Source of the DNA: Deltaproteobacteria bacterium
Lineage (GTDB): Bacteria > Lernaellota > Lernaellaia > JACKCT01
Assembly (NCBI GenBank): GCA_020633895.1
Contig: JACKCT010000006.1
Coordinates: 178,516-242,515 of the forward strand
Direction of reading: 5' to 3'
Length of the DNA stretch: 64,000 bases
The translations under genes and the position numbers were made by a program. Positions 48,498-60,700 of this stretch are shown here, piece by piece. The notes under the pieces were generated by a model. The model saw nothing but the letters and a program-made list of their open reading frames with translations. It had not been told where the DNA came from and did not search any database. Each line of letters starts with the position of its first letter. Positions within the stretch are counted from its first letter, which is position 1.

Positions 48498-51083
48498 ATG
48501 GTGAGACGCATCCGACAGCGTTCGGCATTGACGTCGCCCGGGAGACGTGGCGTTTTGTCGGGGTTGAATGCCAATTCGCGGCGTTTTCTTCTCCTCGGTG
48601 TGGTCTGGTGTTTCTTGGGATTGACGTCGTGCGGATCCTCCGGGGGAGAGGGCGGAGAGTCATCGTCGGGTGCAACAAACACGGGTTCGACGTCCGCGAC
48701 CTCGACAACGCAGCCGGGCCCAACGTCTTCCACCTCCCCAACAACGACAACGACAACTACGACGACGTCTTCGACGTCGAGCACCACGACTACGACAGTC
48801 GAACCGACCACGACGACAACGACGTTAGGGACCACCACCACGACGTTGTCGTCTACAACGACTTCGAGCACGTCAAGCTCGACTTCAACGACGTCGACGA
48901 CCTCCACCACCACCTCGTCCTTGCCGACATCGACGACGACAACCGTGACGACGACCACCTCGACAACCACCACGACCGACGGCCCGGCACAAAGCAAGCC
49001 GGAGCTGGCCTACGGTTTGAGCGTTGGAAAAGATGGAATCGCCTTGATGATGGACAGTCACGATGGGGCGCATCTTGTCGTGAAGAAAAGCCGTGAGCTT
49101 CACTTATTGTCGCGCGAGCCGTACTCGACGGCGGATCCGTGGGCCGATGAGACGATTGTGCCGAATGCCGGGGAATTCGCCGCCGCGATGACCGACGCGG
49201 ACGTTTTGCATCTCGTGTATGTCGAGCCCGACTCTCGCGAGTTGCGTTACGCGCGGAAAGCCGACGGGGTGTGGGCGCACGATGCTGTCACCGACGGATC
49301 TTTTCTCCCCTCGGGGCTGCGTATCGCGCTCGGGCCGGACGGCCTGCCGAGGCTGGCGTTTTTGGATGAGGCCAACAACGTCCTCTACGCGGCGCGGCTG
49401 GATGACGCGTCACAATGGGCAGTGGACGGTGTGGATAATCGCGGAGAGCTGGAGACCGGGCATTTCGATCTGTCGGTGGGGGGCGATGGAACGATCTACG
49501 CGGCCTACTTGGATATCGAGGCCGGTTTGTTGCGCTTGGCCGTCGGCAACCCGGGGGACTGGCGATATCTGGTGGCCGACGACCGGGCTTCGCTGATTGA
49601 TTTTGGTGGATCGTCGCCCAATGACGATTTCTTCTCCGAAGTTGCCATGGGAACGGACGCCACGGGAACCGTTCATCTCGCCTACACAACGGCGGACGAT
49701 ACCGACGGCTTGATGCACGCCATCGTCACGGAAGAGGACGGCGAAATCGAAATCACCGGCCATTCCCACAATGCCGCCGACTTCGCGTTGAGTCAGCCGC
49801 ATGTCATGATTGACGGCGATATTGTTTATTTGACCGTTCGTTTTGCCGACACGTTGATGGCGTATGTCGAGAACGCCGAGCGCTCGTCTTTCGGGTTCAA
49901 TTATACGGATATCGGGAATTACGACCTCGCCGTGGACAGCGGAGGGTTCGTCCACATCGCCTACTTCGACGAGGAACGCCATAATCTCTATCACGTCGAA
50001 GAACGAACCACGCCGTTTCCCTGGGGAAATCGCTATGCGGTTCAGGCCAACGGCTATGGGCATGAGTTCTCCCTCGTCGTCAACGGCGATGGTGAAGTGA
50101 CGATCGCCGACGCCGGACGAGCGATGGAAATCGCGCGGCGCGGACTCGACGGCGTTTGGATGGACGAGGACATCCCGGTCGAAGTCGATCCCTATCTGGT
50201 GCACTTGGCTTCGGACGGCAATGGGGATTTGATCGCCGCGACGCAATACTTCTTTACCGCCAACAGCACCTGGTACTGGGATCTCGCCGCCGACACGAGC
50301 GGAGCGTGGGAGATGCTGGACAATCCCCACCCGGACACGAACATCGCTCATTCCCCCGTTGTCCTGGCCTCCGACCTCGACGGCGACGTCCATATGCTCG
50401 TTTGCGCGATGCCGAGTTCGCGCAAGCCGTGCACGTTGGACTATCTGTTTTATGATGCCGCCGCGCGGGAATGGAGCCTGCCCGTTTCCATCAGTGATCT
50501 CGAGTTCAGCTACTACGAGGCGCAATGCGCGATGGCGGTGGACTCCAACAAAGCCCCGCATGTGTTTTGCAATACGGATCTTGGGCCTTACTACTTCACG
50601 CCGTCCGACGCTCCGACAACGTGGACCGAGGAATCGCTGGACGGCCTGGGCGTGAGTGCGGCGGCGATTTGGCTTGGGGTTGCCGTCGGGCCGGACGACG
50701 AAATTGTGTTGGCAAGCCGCCGATACAATCCCCTCCTGCTTTGGAAGGAGGGGGACGGCGACGCCTATGAATGGACGGCGGAAACGGTCGACGTGCCGTC
50801 CAAGGCGTCCTATTCGAGCGATTTGGCGATTGCGTTCGATGGAGCGGGGCGCCTGCATCTGGTGGATGGGGCGGACGACGTGATTCGGCATTTTGTCAAA
50901 GCCGGGGGTGTTTGGAGTTCGACGGAAATTGACGAAGGAGAATCACTCAACCTTGGCGAGAGCCGGCCTCACCACCGGTTTATCGACGCATTCCTTCAGG
51001 ATCGGTCATGGGTCGTCGCTTATACGAACGATTTCGGTGTTTGGTTGACGGTGATTGAATTTCCGGAATCCGACGACCGATAA
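48498..51083 (+). CDS. Surface lipoprotein with Thr linker and beta-propeller-like repeats, second paralogue
   Basis: About 861 residues and a full-length paralogue of 19236-21878. The signal peptide ends GLTSCGSS, and the Thr/Ser linker runs to about residue 165. Repeats follow such as ALGPDGLPRLAFLDEANNVL, SVGGDGTIYAAYLD, MGTDATGTVHLAYTT, VDSGGFVHIAYFDE and AFDGAGRLHLVDG, suggesting one or two propellers. GGAGG at 48491-48495 favours ATG 48498 or GTG 48501 over the GTG at 48489. It ends the metalloprotease / FG-GAP / propeller cassette. Function unknown. Confidence 0.75.
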   Translation: MVRRIRQRSALTSPGRRGVLSGLNANSRRFLLLGVVWCFLGLTSCGSSGGEGGESSSGATNTGSTSATSTTQPGPTSSTSPTTTTTTTTTSSTSSTTTTTVEPTTTTTTLGTTTTTLSSTTTSSTSSSTSTTSTTSTTTSSLPTSTTTTVTTTTSTTTTTDGPAQSKPELAYGLSVGKDGIALMMDSHDGAHLVVKKSRELHLLSREPYSTADPWADETIVPNAGEFAAAMTDADVLHLVYVEPDSRELRYARKADGVWAHDAVTDGSFLPSGLRIALGPDGLPRLAFLDEANNVLYAARLDDASQWAVDGVDNRGELETGHFDLSVGGDGTIYAAYLDIEAGLLRLAVGNPGDWRYLVADDRASLIDFGGSSPNDDFFSEVAMGTDATGTVHLAYTTADDTDGLMHAIVTEEDGEIEITGHSHNAADFALSQPHVMIDGDIVYLTVRFADTLMAYVENAERSSFGFNYTDIGNYDLAVDSGGFVHIAYFDEERHNLYHVEERTTPFPWGNRYAVQANGYGHEFSLVVNGDGEVTIADAGRAMEIARRGLDGVWMDEDIPVEVDPYLVHLASDGNGDLIAATQYFFTANSTWYWDLAADTSGAWEMLDNPHPDTNIAHSPVVLASDLDGDVHMLVCAMPSSRKPCTLDYLFYDAAAREWSLPVSISDLEFSYYEAQCAMAVDSNKAPHVFCNTDLGPYYFTPSDAPTTWTEESLDGLGVSAAAIWLGVAVGPDDEIVLASRRYNPLLLWKEGDGDAYEWTAETVDVPSKASYSSDLAIAFDGAGRLHLVDGADDVIRHFVKAGGVWSSTEIDEGESLNLGESRPHHRFIDAFLQDRSWVVAYTNDFGVWLTVIEFPESDDR

Positions 51084-51262
51084 AAAACCGTTCGCCCGGG
51101 AGGCCACAGGCGGTTTGCGTTGGCGAATGTGGAGTAACATTCATGCCCCGCGACAAAATGCCGCCGACGAACGAGGACTTCTTGGGGACTTCAACGCAAT
51201 CTCGGATTCCCGAATTACGAAAAACTCGTTGCAAATCCAACGATTGTCAGCGGCAAAATTTG

Positions 51263-51336
51263 TCGGGGCGACTGGATTCGAACCAGCGACCCTCGGCTCC
51301 CAAAGCCGATGCGCTACCAGACTGCGCCACGCCCCG
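51263..51336 (-). tRNA. tRNA-Pro (anticodon TGG)
   Basis: A 74-nt cloverleaf on the minus strand. Acceptor stem CGGGGCG/CGCCCCG with discriminator A, D arm GCGC-AGTCTGGTA-GCGC, anticodon stem TCGGC/GCCGA around loop TTTGGGA (anticodon TGG), and T arm GCTGG-TTCGAAT-CCAGT. CCA is not encoded. It stands alone between two convergent protein genes; the flanks 51084-51262 and 51337-51485 show no gene. Confidence 0.95.
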
Positions 51337-51485
51337 TGGCGCGTAAGCTGCCAAAAAAGGGGGGCGGGGGCAAGTCAGGTCGGCGCACCCCGATTCGAAT
51401 TCTCCCTTCGCGAGCAAGGCCGGTCGGGCAACCTGATTCCGATTCGCGCCACTGACCGTCAGAGGACGTCATCGGGACGGGTGGA

Positions 51486-52448
51486 TCAAGCCTCCGGGCC
51501 GGCGACCGGTTGGGCTGTCGGCTGGACTGTCGGCTGGGCCGCGCGTTTGCTCTCCCACTGGCGACGGTATTGCTTCGCCGTGACGCCCGAGCCGTCTTCG
51601 CGCCAACCCGGCCGCCCCAGAAAATAACCGAGCCGACCGCGCCACGTCGTCGCCTTGCGCATATCCCGAAAAATATCCACCCATTCGTGAAACACGATCC
51701 GGATCGGATTGTACGATTTGACCGGCGGATAAATCCCATACTTCACCCGCTCGCCCTCCGGCTCGAACGTGCCGAAGAGGCGATCCCAGATGATCAGAAT
51801 CCCGCCGTAATTGCGGTCCAGATATTGCGCGTTGCGCCCGTGATGCACTCGGTGATGGGACGGCGTATTGAACAGGAAGCCGAACCACCTCCACCCGCGG
51901 CTGTCGATCAGTTCCGTATGCAGCCAATATTGGTAGAGCAGGCTGATCGCCATCTGCGTTGCGATCATTTCCAGCGGAAAGCCGATGAACGGCAGCGGCA
52001 GCCAAAACACCCACACGAAAAACGCATTGAGCGCCGGTTGCCGCAGCGCGGTCGACAGATTGTAGTGCGTGCTGGAATGATGGTTGACGTGCAAGGCCCA
52101 CAGGGCGCGGACCTCGTGGCTGCTGCGGTGGTACCAATAAAAGATGAAATCCTCGACGACCAGCAGAAGCAACCACGACCACCAGGCCATGGGGATGTCG
52201 AAGAGGCGGTCGTCGAACGCCCCGGCCCAGAACGCCAGGACGAACGCCCCATAGGCGATGGTTTTATTGATCAAATATCCGACGCCCAACGACAGGCTCG
52301 CGGCGGTGTCCTTGCCCAAATAACCGCGATGGGCCGACGCGGCACGATTCGCTTCCGCTTTTTCGACCGCCGCCTCGTGACGCAGATACCACCATTCGGC
52401 CGCCATCGAGATCAGGAAAAACGGGATCGCGTAAAGCAGCAGATCCAT
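51486..52448 (-). CDS. Fatty acid hydroxylase / sterol desaturase superfamily protein
   Basis: A 320-residue integral membrane di-iron enzyme. The histidine boxes are HRSSH, HVNHHSS and HHRVHHG, with hydrophobic helices at about 2-20, 62-80, 88-106 and 150-190. Ribosome-binding site GGAG. Relatives hydroxylate fatty acids, sterols or alkylglycerols using O2; the substrate is not readable. The C-terminal 20 residues are a Pro/Gln/Ala-rich tail, likely disordered. Confidence 0.88.
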   Translation of the reverse strand: MDLLLYAIPFFLISMAAEWWYLRHEAAVEKAEANRAASAHRGYLGKDTAASLSLGVGYLINKTIAYGAFVLAFWAGAFDDRLFDIPMAWWSWLLLLVVEDFIFYWYHRSSHEVRALWALHVNHHSSTHYNLSTALRQPALNAFFVWVFWLPLPFIGFPLEMIATQMAISLLYQYWLHTELIDSRGWRWFGFLFNTPSHHRVHHGRNAQYLDRNYGGILIIWDRLFGTFEPEGERVKYGIYPPVKSYNPIRIVFHEWVDIFRDMRKATTWRGRLGYFLGRPGWREDGSGVTAKQYRRQWESKRAAQPTVQPTAQPVAGPEA

Positions 52449-52577
52449 ACCGACTCCTTCACGCCGTCACCGGCGAGACGCAATATCAATTCCGCAAAGG
52501 GGAATGTTAGCACGGATTCCGGCGCCGGGCATCGGATTTCGTGACGAATCAAGCCTGGCGATGGGACATTCCCGCCG

Positions 52578-54020
52578 CTACGGATCCAGCGGGTCGCGCG
52601 GGTCGGCGTACAGCGAGGTCGGATTGGGCACCATGCATGTGTCGTTGCCGTCCATGCGTTCCAGGCTGCGCCAGGGAAGGTATCCCAACTCATCCAGGCA
52701 GCGCTGCCGGATCAAATAGTCGATGTAAAAGTTTTGGGAAAAGTCGGTCGTAACCAGCACCGGCTTATCCGGCGGGATGCCGTAGCGAAAAATCTCCCGC
52801 GAGGCGTTGCGCAGATTCGTCGTCGTGTGGCGCGCGTGGGGGTCGAGCAGAATGGCGCCCTCGGGAATACCGTGCGTGGCCATGATGTATTTTTTCATCT
52901 CGACCGCCTCGCTGTAAGGCGTCCGGTCGGGATGCACATGCCCGCCGGAGAACACGATCAGCGGTATGACACCGGCCTTGTATCGCTCCGCCGCCAGATC
53001 GCATCGAACGCGGCTCAGCGGGCTCAGGGGGATCTCCGTTTCGGGGCCCTGGCCGGGAACGAGCATAATCGAAAAGCGATAGTTGTCCCAATCGATCGCC
53101 GGGATCCGCGCCAGCGCCGCCGCGTTTTCGCCGTCCTCCAACGGCTCGTAGCGACCGGCCTCGTCCCGGCCGACTTCTTCCATGGCCGCCAACGTCACTT
53201 CCAGCAGTGGGACGTAAAACGGCATCGGATCGGAATGCGTCGCGACGACGGCGGCGACGATGTCGCCCAGGTCCGTGGCGGGCAGGGAGCGGGCGTAGGC
53301 GTTGAACGCTTCCTGCAAACCGGCCGTCGTGTCCAGCCAGGCCTCGCGCAGCAGATCGTCGTCGCCGTCTTCCACGTGCAGATGGAACATGCCGCTGGGG
53401 CGCAGGTGCGTTTGGGCAAGGTCGAACGCGGTGGTGGCGGGAGCAAAGGCATCGGCCAGGGCATCGGCGACGGCTTGGGCGTCGGTCGGCGACCACAGCA
53501 GCGCGTCCGCGTAGCAATCCACATCGCCCACGCACTCCGCCGCCGCGTCGCGAATTCGTTCGTCGCGATCGTCGGAAATGTTGCCAAGGTTCGGGTCGCC
53601 GTCGACGATGCTTGCCGCCGCCCCGTCTTCCGAGAGCACCGTCAGCAGATAGTAGTTCTTATCGGCTACCCATGAGCCGCTTTCCAGTCGCACGTAGGCC
53701 GGGTCGAAGCCTTGGAGATCGACCGGCTCGTCGAGCGCGCACACGGCCGGGTCGAGCTCGGGGAAGGCGGGTTCGGTGTCGTCGTCAGTCGTGTCATCGT
53801 CGCCGGAATCGTCGTCGGAAGTGTCGTTATCGTCATCATCGACGGCGGTGTCGTCGTCGCCGGTGTCGTCATCCGTATCGTCATCGACCGCGGAGGACGT
53901 CGAGTCGCCTTCGTCGTCCGAATCCGACGCGCAGCCAAGCGAGGCAATCAGCCCCACCGCGCAAAGCATCGCCAAAATCGAGATCGCGCCCCAACGCAAT
54001 GTCGCATCCTCCCCAATCAT
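52578..54020 (-). CDS. YdcF/SanA-like (DUF218) lipoprotein
   Basis: A 480-residue lipoprotein. The lipobox is SLGCAS, then about 55 residues dominated by Asp. The middle part (about 85-310) is alpha-helical and unrecognised. From about 320 is the DUF218 fold: MLVPGQGPETE, SPLSRVRCDLAAERYKAGV, LIVFSGGHVHPDRTPYSEA and LLDPHARHTTTNLRNA. Family members act at the envelope, perhaps in peptidoglycan or polysaccharide metabolism. A TTG start seven codons in (53999) has a better ribosome-binding site (GGGGAGG) than the ATG at 54020. Confidence 0.8.
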   Translation of the reverse strand: MIGEDATLRWGAISILAMLCAVGLIASLGCASDSDDEGDSTSSAVDDDTDDDTGDDDTAVDDDDNDTSDDDSGDDDTTDDDTEPAFPELDPAVCALDEPVDLQGFDPAYVRLESGSWVADKNYYLLTVLSEDGAAASIVDGDPNLGNISDDRDERIRDAAAECVGDVDCYADALLWSPTDAQAVADALADAFAPATTAFDLAQTHLRPSGMFHLHVEDGDDDLLREAWLDTTAGLQEAFNAYARSLPATDLGDIVAAVVATHSDPMPFYVPLLEVTLAAMEEVGRDEAGRYEPLEDGENAAALARIPAIDWDNYRFSIMLVPGQGPETEIPLSPLSRVRCDLAAERYKAGVIPLIVFSGGHVHPDRTPYSEAVEMKKYIMATHGIPEGAILLDPHARHTTTNLRNASREIFRYGIPPDKPVLVTTDFSQNFYIDYLIRQRCLDELGYLPWRSLERMDGNDTCMVPNPTSLYADPRDPLDP

Positions 54021-54046
54021 CGAAACGAAATTTCGCGAGGCGCATT

Positions 54047-54628
54047 CTACTTGGAATGATATTTCGACGGCAAATTCTCGCGGCCCCAGCGCAGGGTCGT
54101 GGCCATCCAGATCAATTCGGTGAGAAATTCGTCGCCGAGCCGGTGGTAGATTTCGGCGGTCAGGCGGCCGTCGTCGTCGAATTTATCGGCGACCTTGGGG
54201 AAGTTCAGATCGGTGAATGTGGCGACCAGACCCAGCTCGCGGATCATGGAGAGCATCGACTCGACCACGCGCACGCCGCCCCATCCTCCGGCGGAAACCG
54301 ACACCAGCCCGATCGCCTTGTGGATGTACTCCTCGAGCAGCAGGTCCATGATCGCCTTGGCGACACCGGGGATCGAGCGGTTGTATTCGGGGACGACCAG
54401 AACCAAGCCGTCGGCGCGGATGATTGCGTCGCGCCACTCGGGAAAGCGGTCCTTGATCTCCATGCCGTAGTGATCATGGGGCAGATCGAAATCCCGCGCG
54501 TCAAAGAATTGCGTCTCAATGCCGTCGCGCGCTTCAAGCAGGCCGTGGACGAATCGCGCCACGTTCTCACTCTCGCGCCCCTTGCGCGTCGTGCCCAGCA
54601 GAATCGGGATGAACAGATCGCGGTCCAT
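54047..54628 (-). CDS. NADPH-dependent FMN reductase-like flavoprotein
   Basis: A 193-residue flavodoxin-like protein. The phosphate loop is LGTTRKGRES, and the flavin contact PEYNRSIPGVAKAIMDLL and the SAGGWGG loop are in the family order. Ribosome-binding site GGGAG. It sits 86 nt downstream of the four-module radical-SAM gene on the same strand, so it could supply reduced flavin or electrons to it; this is inference. Confidence 0.88.
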   Translation of the reverse strand: MDRDLFIPILLGTTRKGRESENVARFVHGLLEARDGIETQFFDARDFDLPHDHYGMEIKDRFPEWRDAIIRADGLVLVVPEYNRSIPGVAKAIMDLLLEEYIHKAIGLVSVSAGGWGGVRVVESMLSMIRELGLVATFTDLNFPKVADKFDDDGRLTAEIYHRLGDEFLTELIWMATTLRWGRENLPSKYHSK

Positions 54629-54714
54629 GAGCGACTCCCTTCGAGCGAACGTGGGAGTTCAGCATAAACGCGGGCAAGCGCGGTGGATAGGCGGAATCGA
54701 ATGCCGTCGGAACT

Positions 54715-57700
54715 CTACGCCGAGTCGCCGGTAGCCGGGGCGGGCTTGGATTCCTTCTTGGCCGGTTTGGCGGCGGCGGGGGGGCTGTCGCCCAGCGGTT
54801 TGAAACTGAATTCCTCGGGCGATTGGAGGGCCTGGCGCTGGACTTCGGAGAGGGCGTCGAGGCGTTCATTGGCGCGGTTGATCATGCCCAGGTTGTCGCA
54901 GGCCCGCAGGCACCCGATTTCGGCGAAGTAGGGATGCGTCTTGGGTTCGTTCATCGCCAGATCGCGAAATTCCCGGTAGGTCGGCGACGTCCAGACCTGC
55001 AACAAGTCGTCCGCCTTCACGTCGCCCATGGGCTTGCGCTTGCCTTTGCAGCAGGGGATCAACAGGCCGTCGGTACCCACGCGGGCGTAGGTGTAGCCGA
55101 TGTTGCAGGGCAGGTCCTTGACCGCCGTCGCGTCGTAGCCGCCCGTCCCCGCCCCGGCCGATGTGATGCGCCGGTAGAACGGCCCGAAGCCCAGGAACGA
55201 GAGGAACTCGACCTTGACGAGGAAGCGGTCCTTGTCGATGGAACACTTGGCCGACTGCGGGCACTGTTCGCATTCGTGCTGGGGATATTTGAACAGCAGC
55301 GCGTTTTCCTCGACGTTGTCTTCCTCGATGTCCAGGCGCCATTCCTTGCGCGAGCACAGCACGTCGAAACGCGTGATGTCTTCCAGGTCGTACTTGAAGT
55401 CTTTATGGAACAGGTCGCGCTTGACGAAGCGCGCGAACTCTTTCCCGTCACCGGACCCGTCCATCGAGCGCGGGGCCTGCGTGGGATCCAGTTCCAAATA
55501 ATCCTCGCGGCGCACCAGCCCGTCGAGCTGCTTTTTGATGATCTCCCGATCCTCGTCGGTCAGCGCCAGATGGTCGGACTTGCCGGGGATCACGTCGATG
55601 GGCGTGAACTCCATGTGGTCGGCCCGCGCGGCCAGGGCGAACGAGACCATGTCGTCGATGCCGCTTGCGTTCACGTGGTTGATGACGTTGTAAATCTTCA
55701 CGTGGGGCCGATTGCGCCCGGCGGCGGTCTTCAGGCCGTGCAGCTTGCGCAGCGACTTCTTGATCTTGCCGAGCATGCCCTTCTTGGTGCCGGGGTGGGT
55801 GGCCTCGTACATCGCCTCGGTGCCCGCCCAAACGCTGACCGTCAAGTTGTCCAGGCCGATCTCGACCAGGCGCTTGAGGATCTTGTCGGTGAGCATGGTG
55901 CCGTTGTTGATGACGGTGCATTTGAGACCCTTGGCCTTCACATGCTCGACGATCTTGAGAAAGTCGGGATGCATCGTCGGGTCGCCGGCGCCGGAGAACT
56001 GGACCATCCGCGCGCCGTTGGCGGCGGCTTCGTCGACGATGGCCAGCACGCGCTCGGTAGGCAGGGTGCGTTTGAACATTTCGCCCTGCCAACGCTCATC
56101 ACCCATTTCGAAGCCGTGGTTCCAGCACCCCACGCAATTCAGATTGCATTTGTTGGTCAGGTCGATTTCCAGGATCTCGGGTCCGGCATAGACGCGATCC
56201 TTCGCGAGAATGCCCGCCAATTGCAGGTTTTCGCCGACCCATGTCTTGTCGGCGGGGGCGTCGTGACCGTTGGCGCCGTTGGTCCCGTTCGTCGCGCCGT
56301 GGCCGTTTGTGCCGTTCGCGCCGTTGGTATGGCCGTTCGTCGAACCATTGGCCGGTTCGGCGGCGTATTTGTGGTGCTTGTGATCGACGGCGCCTTCGGT
56401 CAGGGCTTCGCCTTCGGGCAGAGTGTTGTAGGCGCGGGCCATGAACGCCGAAGGCGCCTCGGCCGGTTTGTCGGATTTTTTATCCCGCTTGTAATCCCGC
56501 GATTTGCCGAAATCCTCGTCGAGGGTCGGCACGCTGATGGACGAGGTGCCGTCGCCGTATTCGCCGGGATCGAAGCTGCCCAGGTCGTTGGTCTGACGCA
56601 GCAGATGTTCCCAACGCTCCTGCATCGACGCGCCGTCCTTCGCCATCGACGCCAGCTCGTTTTGCTTGCCTTCCATCAGGTTGGTTTCCAGGCACTCCTT
56701 GCCCAGTTTTTGCACCAGGGCCAGCACCCGGCGGATGCGGTTGTTGCGCTCTTCGATGGACAGGCCGTTTCCGTCGGTCCACAGGTAGTGGTAGTCGTCC
56801 TTGGGCAGCGTCATGCCGAAGTTACCGGCAAAGACGTGCAGCTCGGTGCCGGTGATGATCTGGCAGGAGTTGATGGACTTGACCTGGTCGATGTACGGCG
56901 CGTTGCGCTCGATCATCTCGAGGGTCATTTGGAAGTCTTCCTCGGTCTCGCCCGGGAAGCCGACGATGCAGAACATGCACGTCTTGATCCCCGCCTCTTT
57001 CGCGTCGCGGAAGACTTTTTCCGCGCTCTCGACCGAGAACAGCTTTTGCTTGTTCATCAGCTTGAGGACGCGGTCCGAGCCGACCTCCAGGCCCAACTGC
57101 AACTCGAAGCACCCGGCCTTGCGCAGCTTTTGCAAAAGCTCGGGCCGCAGGTTCTTCATCGGCGCCGCCTCGGCGTTCCAGCGGATGGGCAACTCGGCCT
57201 CGATGATCATGTCGCACAGGCGTTCGAGGGTCTTGGGCCGGCCGTTGAGGATGTTGTCCGAGACGGTGAAGCTGGTGAAGCCCAATTCCTCGACCTGATA
57301 TTTGAGCTCGGCGAAGATGTGCTCGGCGGACCGGCTGCGGTAGTAGCCCGCCAGGTCCTTGCCCTTGCAGTACACGCAGCTCGCCACGCACCCCCGGCTC
57401 CATTCGAGCACCATCGAGTTGCCGTGGTAGTGCTTCATGTCGAAGTGCTTGTAGGACGGGTAGGGGACCGAATCCAGGTCCTTGATCGGCGGGCGGGGAA
57501 TGAAATGCTGCTCGCCGTTTTCATCGAACGTGATGACGCCGGGCAGATCCTTGATCGGCTTGCCGTCTTCCACCGCGCGCATGACCGCCAGCAGCGTCTC
57601 CTCGCCCTCGCCGACGATGTAGCCGTCCACCTCGTCGCGCACGCGCTCGAAGAAGATCGTGCGATAGTCGGGCGTGAACATGGCCGGGCCGCCCAGGAGG

Positions 57701-60700
57701 ATCTTCACATCCTTGTCGATGGCGCGGATGCGTTGGATCATTTCGATCACACACCGCTCCCGGGGATCGACCGTGGTGAAGCCGATGACCTTGGGCTCGT
57801 AGGAGAGGATTTCCTCCACGCCCGCCTGGATGCGGTCGTTCAGGCCGTGGGCGAGAATCTCCCACGTATCGTCATTGGACCAGTAGTTCTTGTTCTCCAC
57901 GTGCCAGAGCAGTTTGTGGCTTTCGGGCGCCTCGGTGTACCAGCGGGCGTTGTAGTCCAGGACCTTGGTGGCGAATCCGAATTTGTCCAGATACGTCGCC
58001 AGCACCGCCGGGCCCACGGGCGGATTGGTGAATCCCCAGGGCGGGCAATTGACCAGAACGCAGTCCACGTCGGCCAGGATCTTGTCGGCCATGCGCGCCA
58101 GAATGCGTTTTTCGTATTTGGCGCGGATGGGATTATGGGGCGGCACGAAGTAGTCGTAGTTGAACTTGACGTCCAGGTGGCTTACCCAGATCGCCATCTC
58201 GACCGCCCGCGTCTCGCGCCAGTTTTCGTTGTTATAGCCCTTGTAGCTCCATTCCAGCGAATGGTTGCCGCCGTCGGGTAGGAGCACTTCGTATTTCGGC
58301 GAATTGCGTTCGATGGCGCAGTGGGGCAGCACCTCGCAGGGCTGGATGGTGTCGACAAAGTCGATGTAAGCCTCGCAGCGCTTGAGGCCCCGCACGGTTT
58401 TGTAGAAGCCCGCCGTGTCGTCGCCGGGGAATCCGATGAGGATGTTGACGTGCGTCTCGATGCCGGCGTTGTGGGCGTCGCGTAGATTCGCCGTGGCGAT
58501 GCGCGAGTTGTAGGACTTGTTCATCAAGCGCAGGGCGTCGTCGTTGAACGACTCCACGCCGAAACGGATGTCCTTGAGTCCGGCCTGCTTGAGCTTGGTG
58601 AACAGATCGGGCGTCAACTCGTCGCTGGGGGCGAATTGCATGGAGAAGCGGACGGGCAACTTGGCGGCGATGAGTTTGTCGGCAAGCTGGCCGAGGATCT
58701 TCACGTCGCCGTTGGCGATCAGGTCGACGAACTCGAAGGCCTCGATGCCGTATCGCCGATAGGACAGCTCCATCTCGTCGAAAATCGATTCGGCCGAGCG
58801 ATAGCGCGCCGGTCCGGCGATGGGCTGTTCGGCGCAAAAAGCGCATCGGTGGCGGCATCCGCGACTGCCTTCGATCTTGAGCACCGGGCCGTAACGGTCG
58901 GGCCGCAGTTCCCGGTAATCGGGCAGGGGCATCTCGTCGAGCTTGCGGATGGGCTCCCGATTGGTCAGCACCTTGGAGCCGTCGGGCGTGTAATGCATCA
59001 CCCCGCGGATGTTGCGCAGGTCGTTGCCCATCTTGAGGCGGCCGAGCAGGTCGGCCAGGGAATACTCCACCTCGCCGACGACCATGAAATCCACGATCGA
59101 CCGGGGAAACAGATCGCGCTCGGCGGGGATGGATGTGACCGGGCCCAGCAGAATCGTCGTCACTTCGGGCCGCTCGGCCTTGACGATCTCCAGCAGCGAC
59201 CTTGTCACCAGCATATTCCCGCGTTCGACGTAGAACGCGACGGCGCGGGTGTTGGTCTCCACCAGCGGGCGGGCCATTTGCTGAATGTCCAGGCCCAGGG
59301 CCTCCATTCGCTTGGCGCAGACCTGGGGGTTGGCCCACTCGTCCCGGCGGCCGAAATCGAAGAAGGGCTTTTTTGCGTCGTCGGCGTCGTTGTAGATGTC
59401 GATATTCAGATCGACGCACGACGTGGCGATGCCCAGGCTCTCCAGATAGCCCGCGCTGCTGGTCAGGGCCCGAGGCGGCGAGGAATAGTCGGCCGGCGGC
59501 GCCACGGCCATCAGCACGTCCAACTCCCGCTTCTTCCAGTACAGATCCTCGCCCTCGAAGTAGTAGTTCGTCTGGCGCACGGTGACGTCGTGGGCCTTGA
59601 GCACGTCAAGCACCTGGCCCATCCATTCGATGCGTTGCTCGTAGGTGTTCGTGCCGTCGACGGACTCCCACGACACCTCGTACCAGTCCTTGTCCTTGGG
59701 CGGGGCGATGCCCAGCTTGTGGCCCTGCTCGGCGAGGATCGAATATTCGAGGATGTTGCACGTATTGAGAACGCACACCTCGTCGATCAAGTGCGCGTGG
59801 CGGGCGAGGAAATCCTTGGTCTCGTCGACGGTCTCCTGCGTCTCGCCGGGGAAGCCCACGACGATGTTGGTCCACAGGATGATGCCCGCCTCCTTGATCT
59901 CTTTGAGCACGCGCTCGCAAGTGGCCATCTTGTAGCCCTTGTTCATGCGCTTGACGATCTTGGGCGAGCCCGACTCCAGGCCCAGGGTGATGGTGTGGCA
60001 CCCGGCGGCCTTGAAGTTCTTGAGGATGTCCAGGGTGAGGGATTCGCTGATGATCATGTTGCAGTTCCAGCGAACCTCTTCGCCCCACTCGACGATCATC
60101 CGGCACAGCTTGTCGACTTCCTCCAGGTTGTAGTTGAGCTGGAGGTCGTTGAACGAATAATCCCGCACGCCCTGGTGTTCGAGATGGTATTTCATCTCTT
60201 CCAGGATGTTCTCGGCGGTGCGATTGCGTTGGGGGCCCATCAGCACCCGGTCGTTGCAGAACAGGCACCGGCTGCGGCACCCGCGGCTGGTAATCAGCGG
60301 CAGGTTGGGCGTGGTGTACATGGACAGGTCGAAGTCCTCGAACGTCGGCCAGGGGAAGACGTCCAGGTTCTCCACGGCCTTGCGTTCGGTCAGTTCGGAA
60401 TAGCGGCCGCCGGGCAGCAGCGCGAACACGCCGGGCACGCCGACGATGCTCTCGCCCTTGCGACGCTTGTCCAGCAGGTCGCAAAGCGTGTTTTCGCCCT
60501 CGGGCCCGAAAACGAACGCGTCCACCAGCCCCCGATCGAAGCGGCTCATGTCGGTATTCGACACGACGCCCATCCCGCCCACGATGCAGAACGCGTCGGG
60601 CTTTTTTCGCTTGAGGTGGCGGATCACCTCCTGCGTCATCAGGCGGTTGTCGGAATGGCAGGAGAAGCCGTAGGTGTCGGTGTCAACAGAGGCCAGATCG

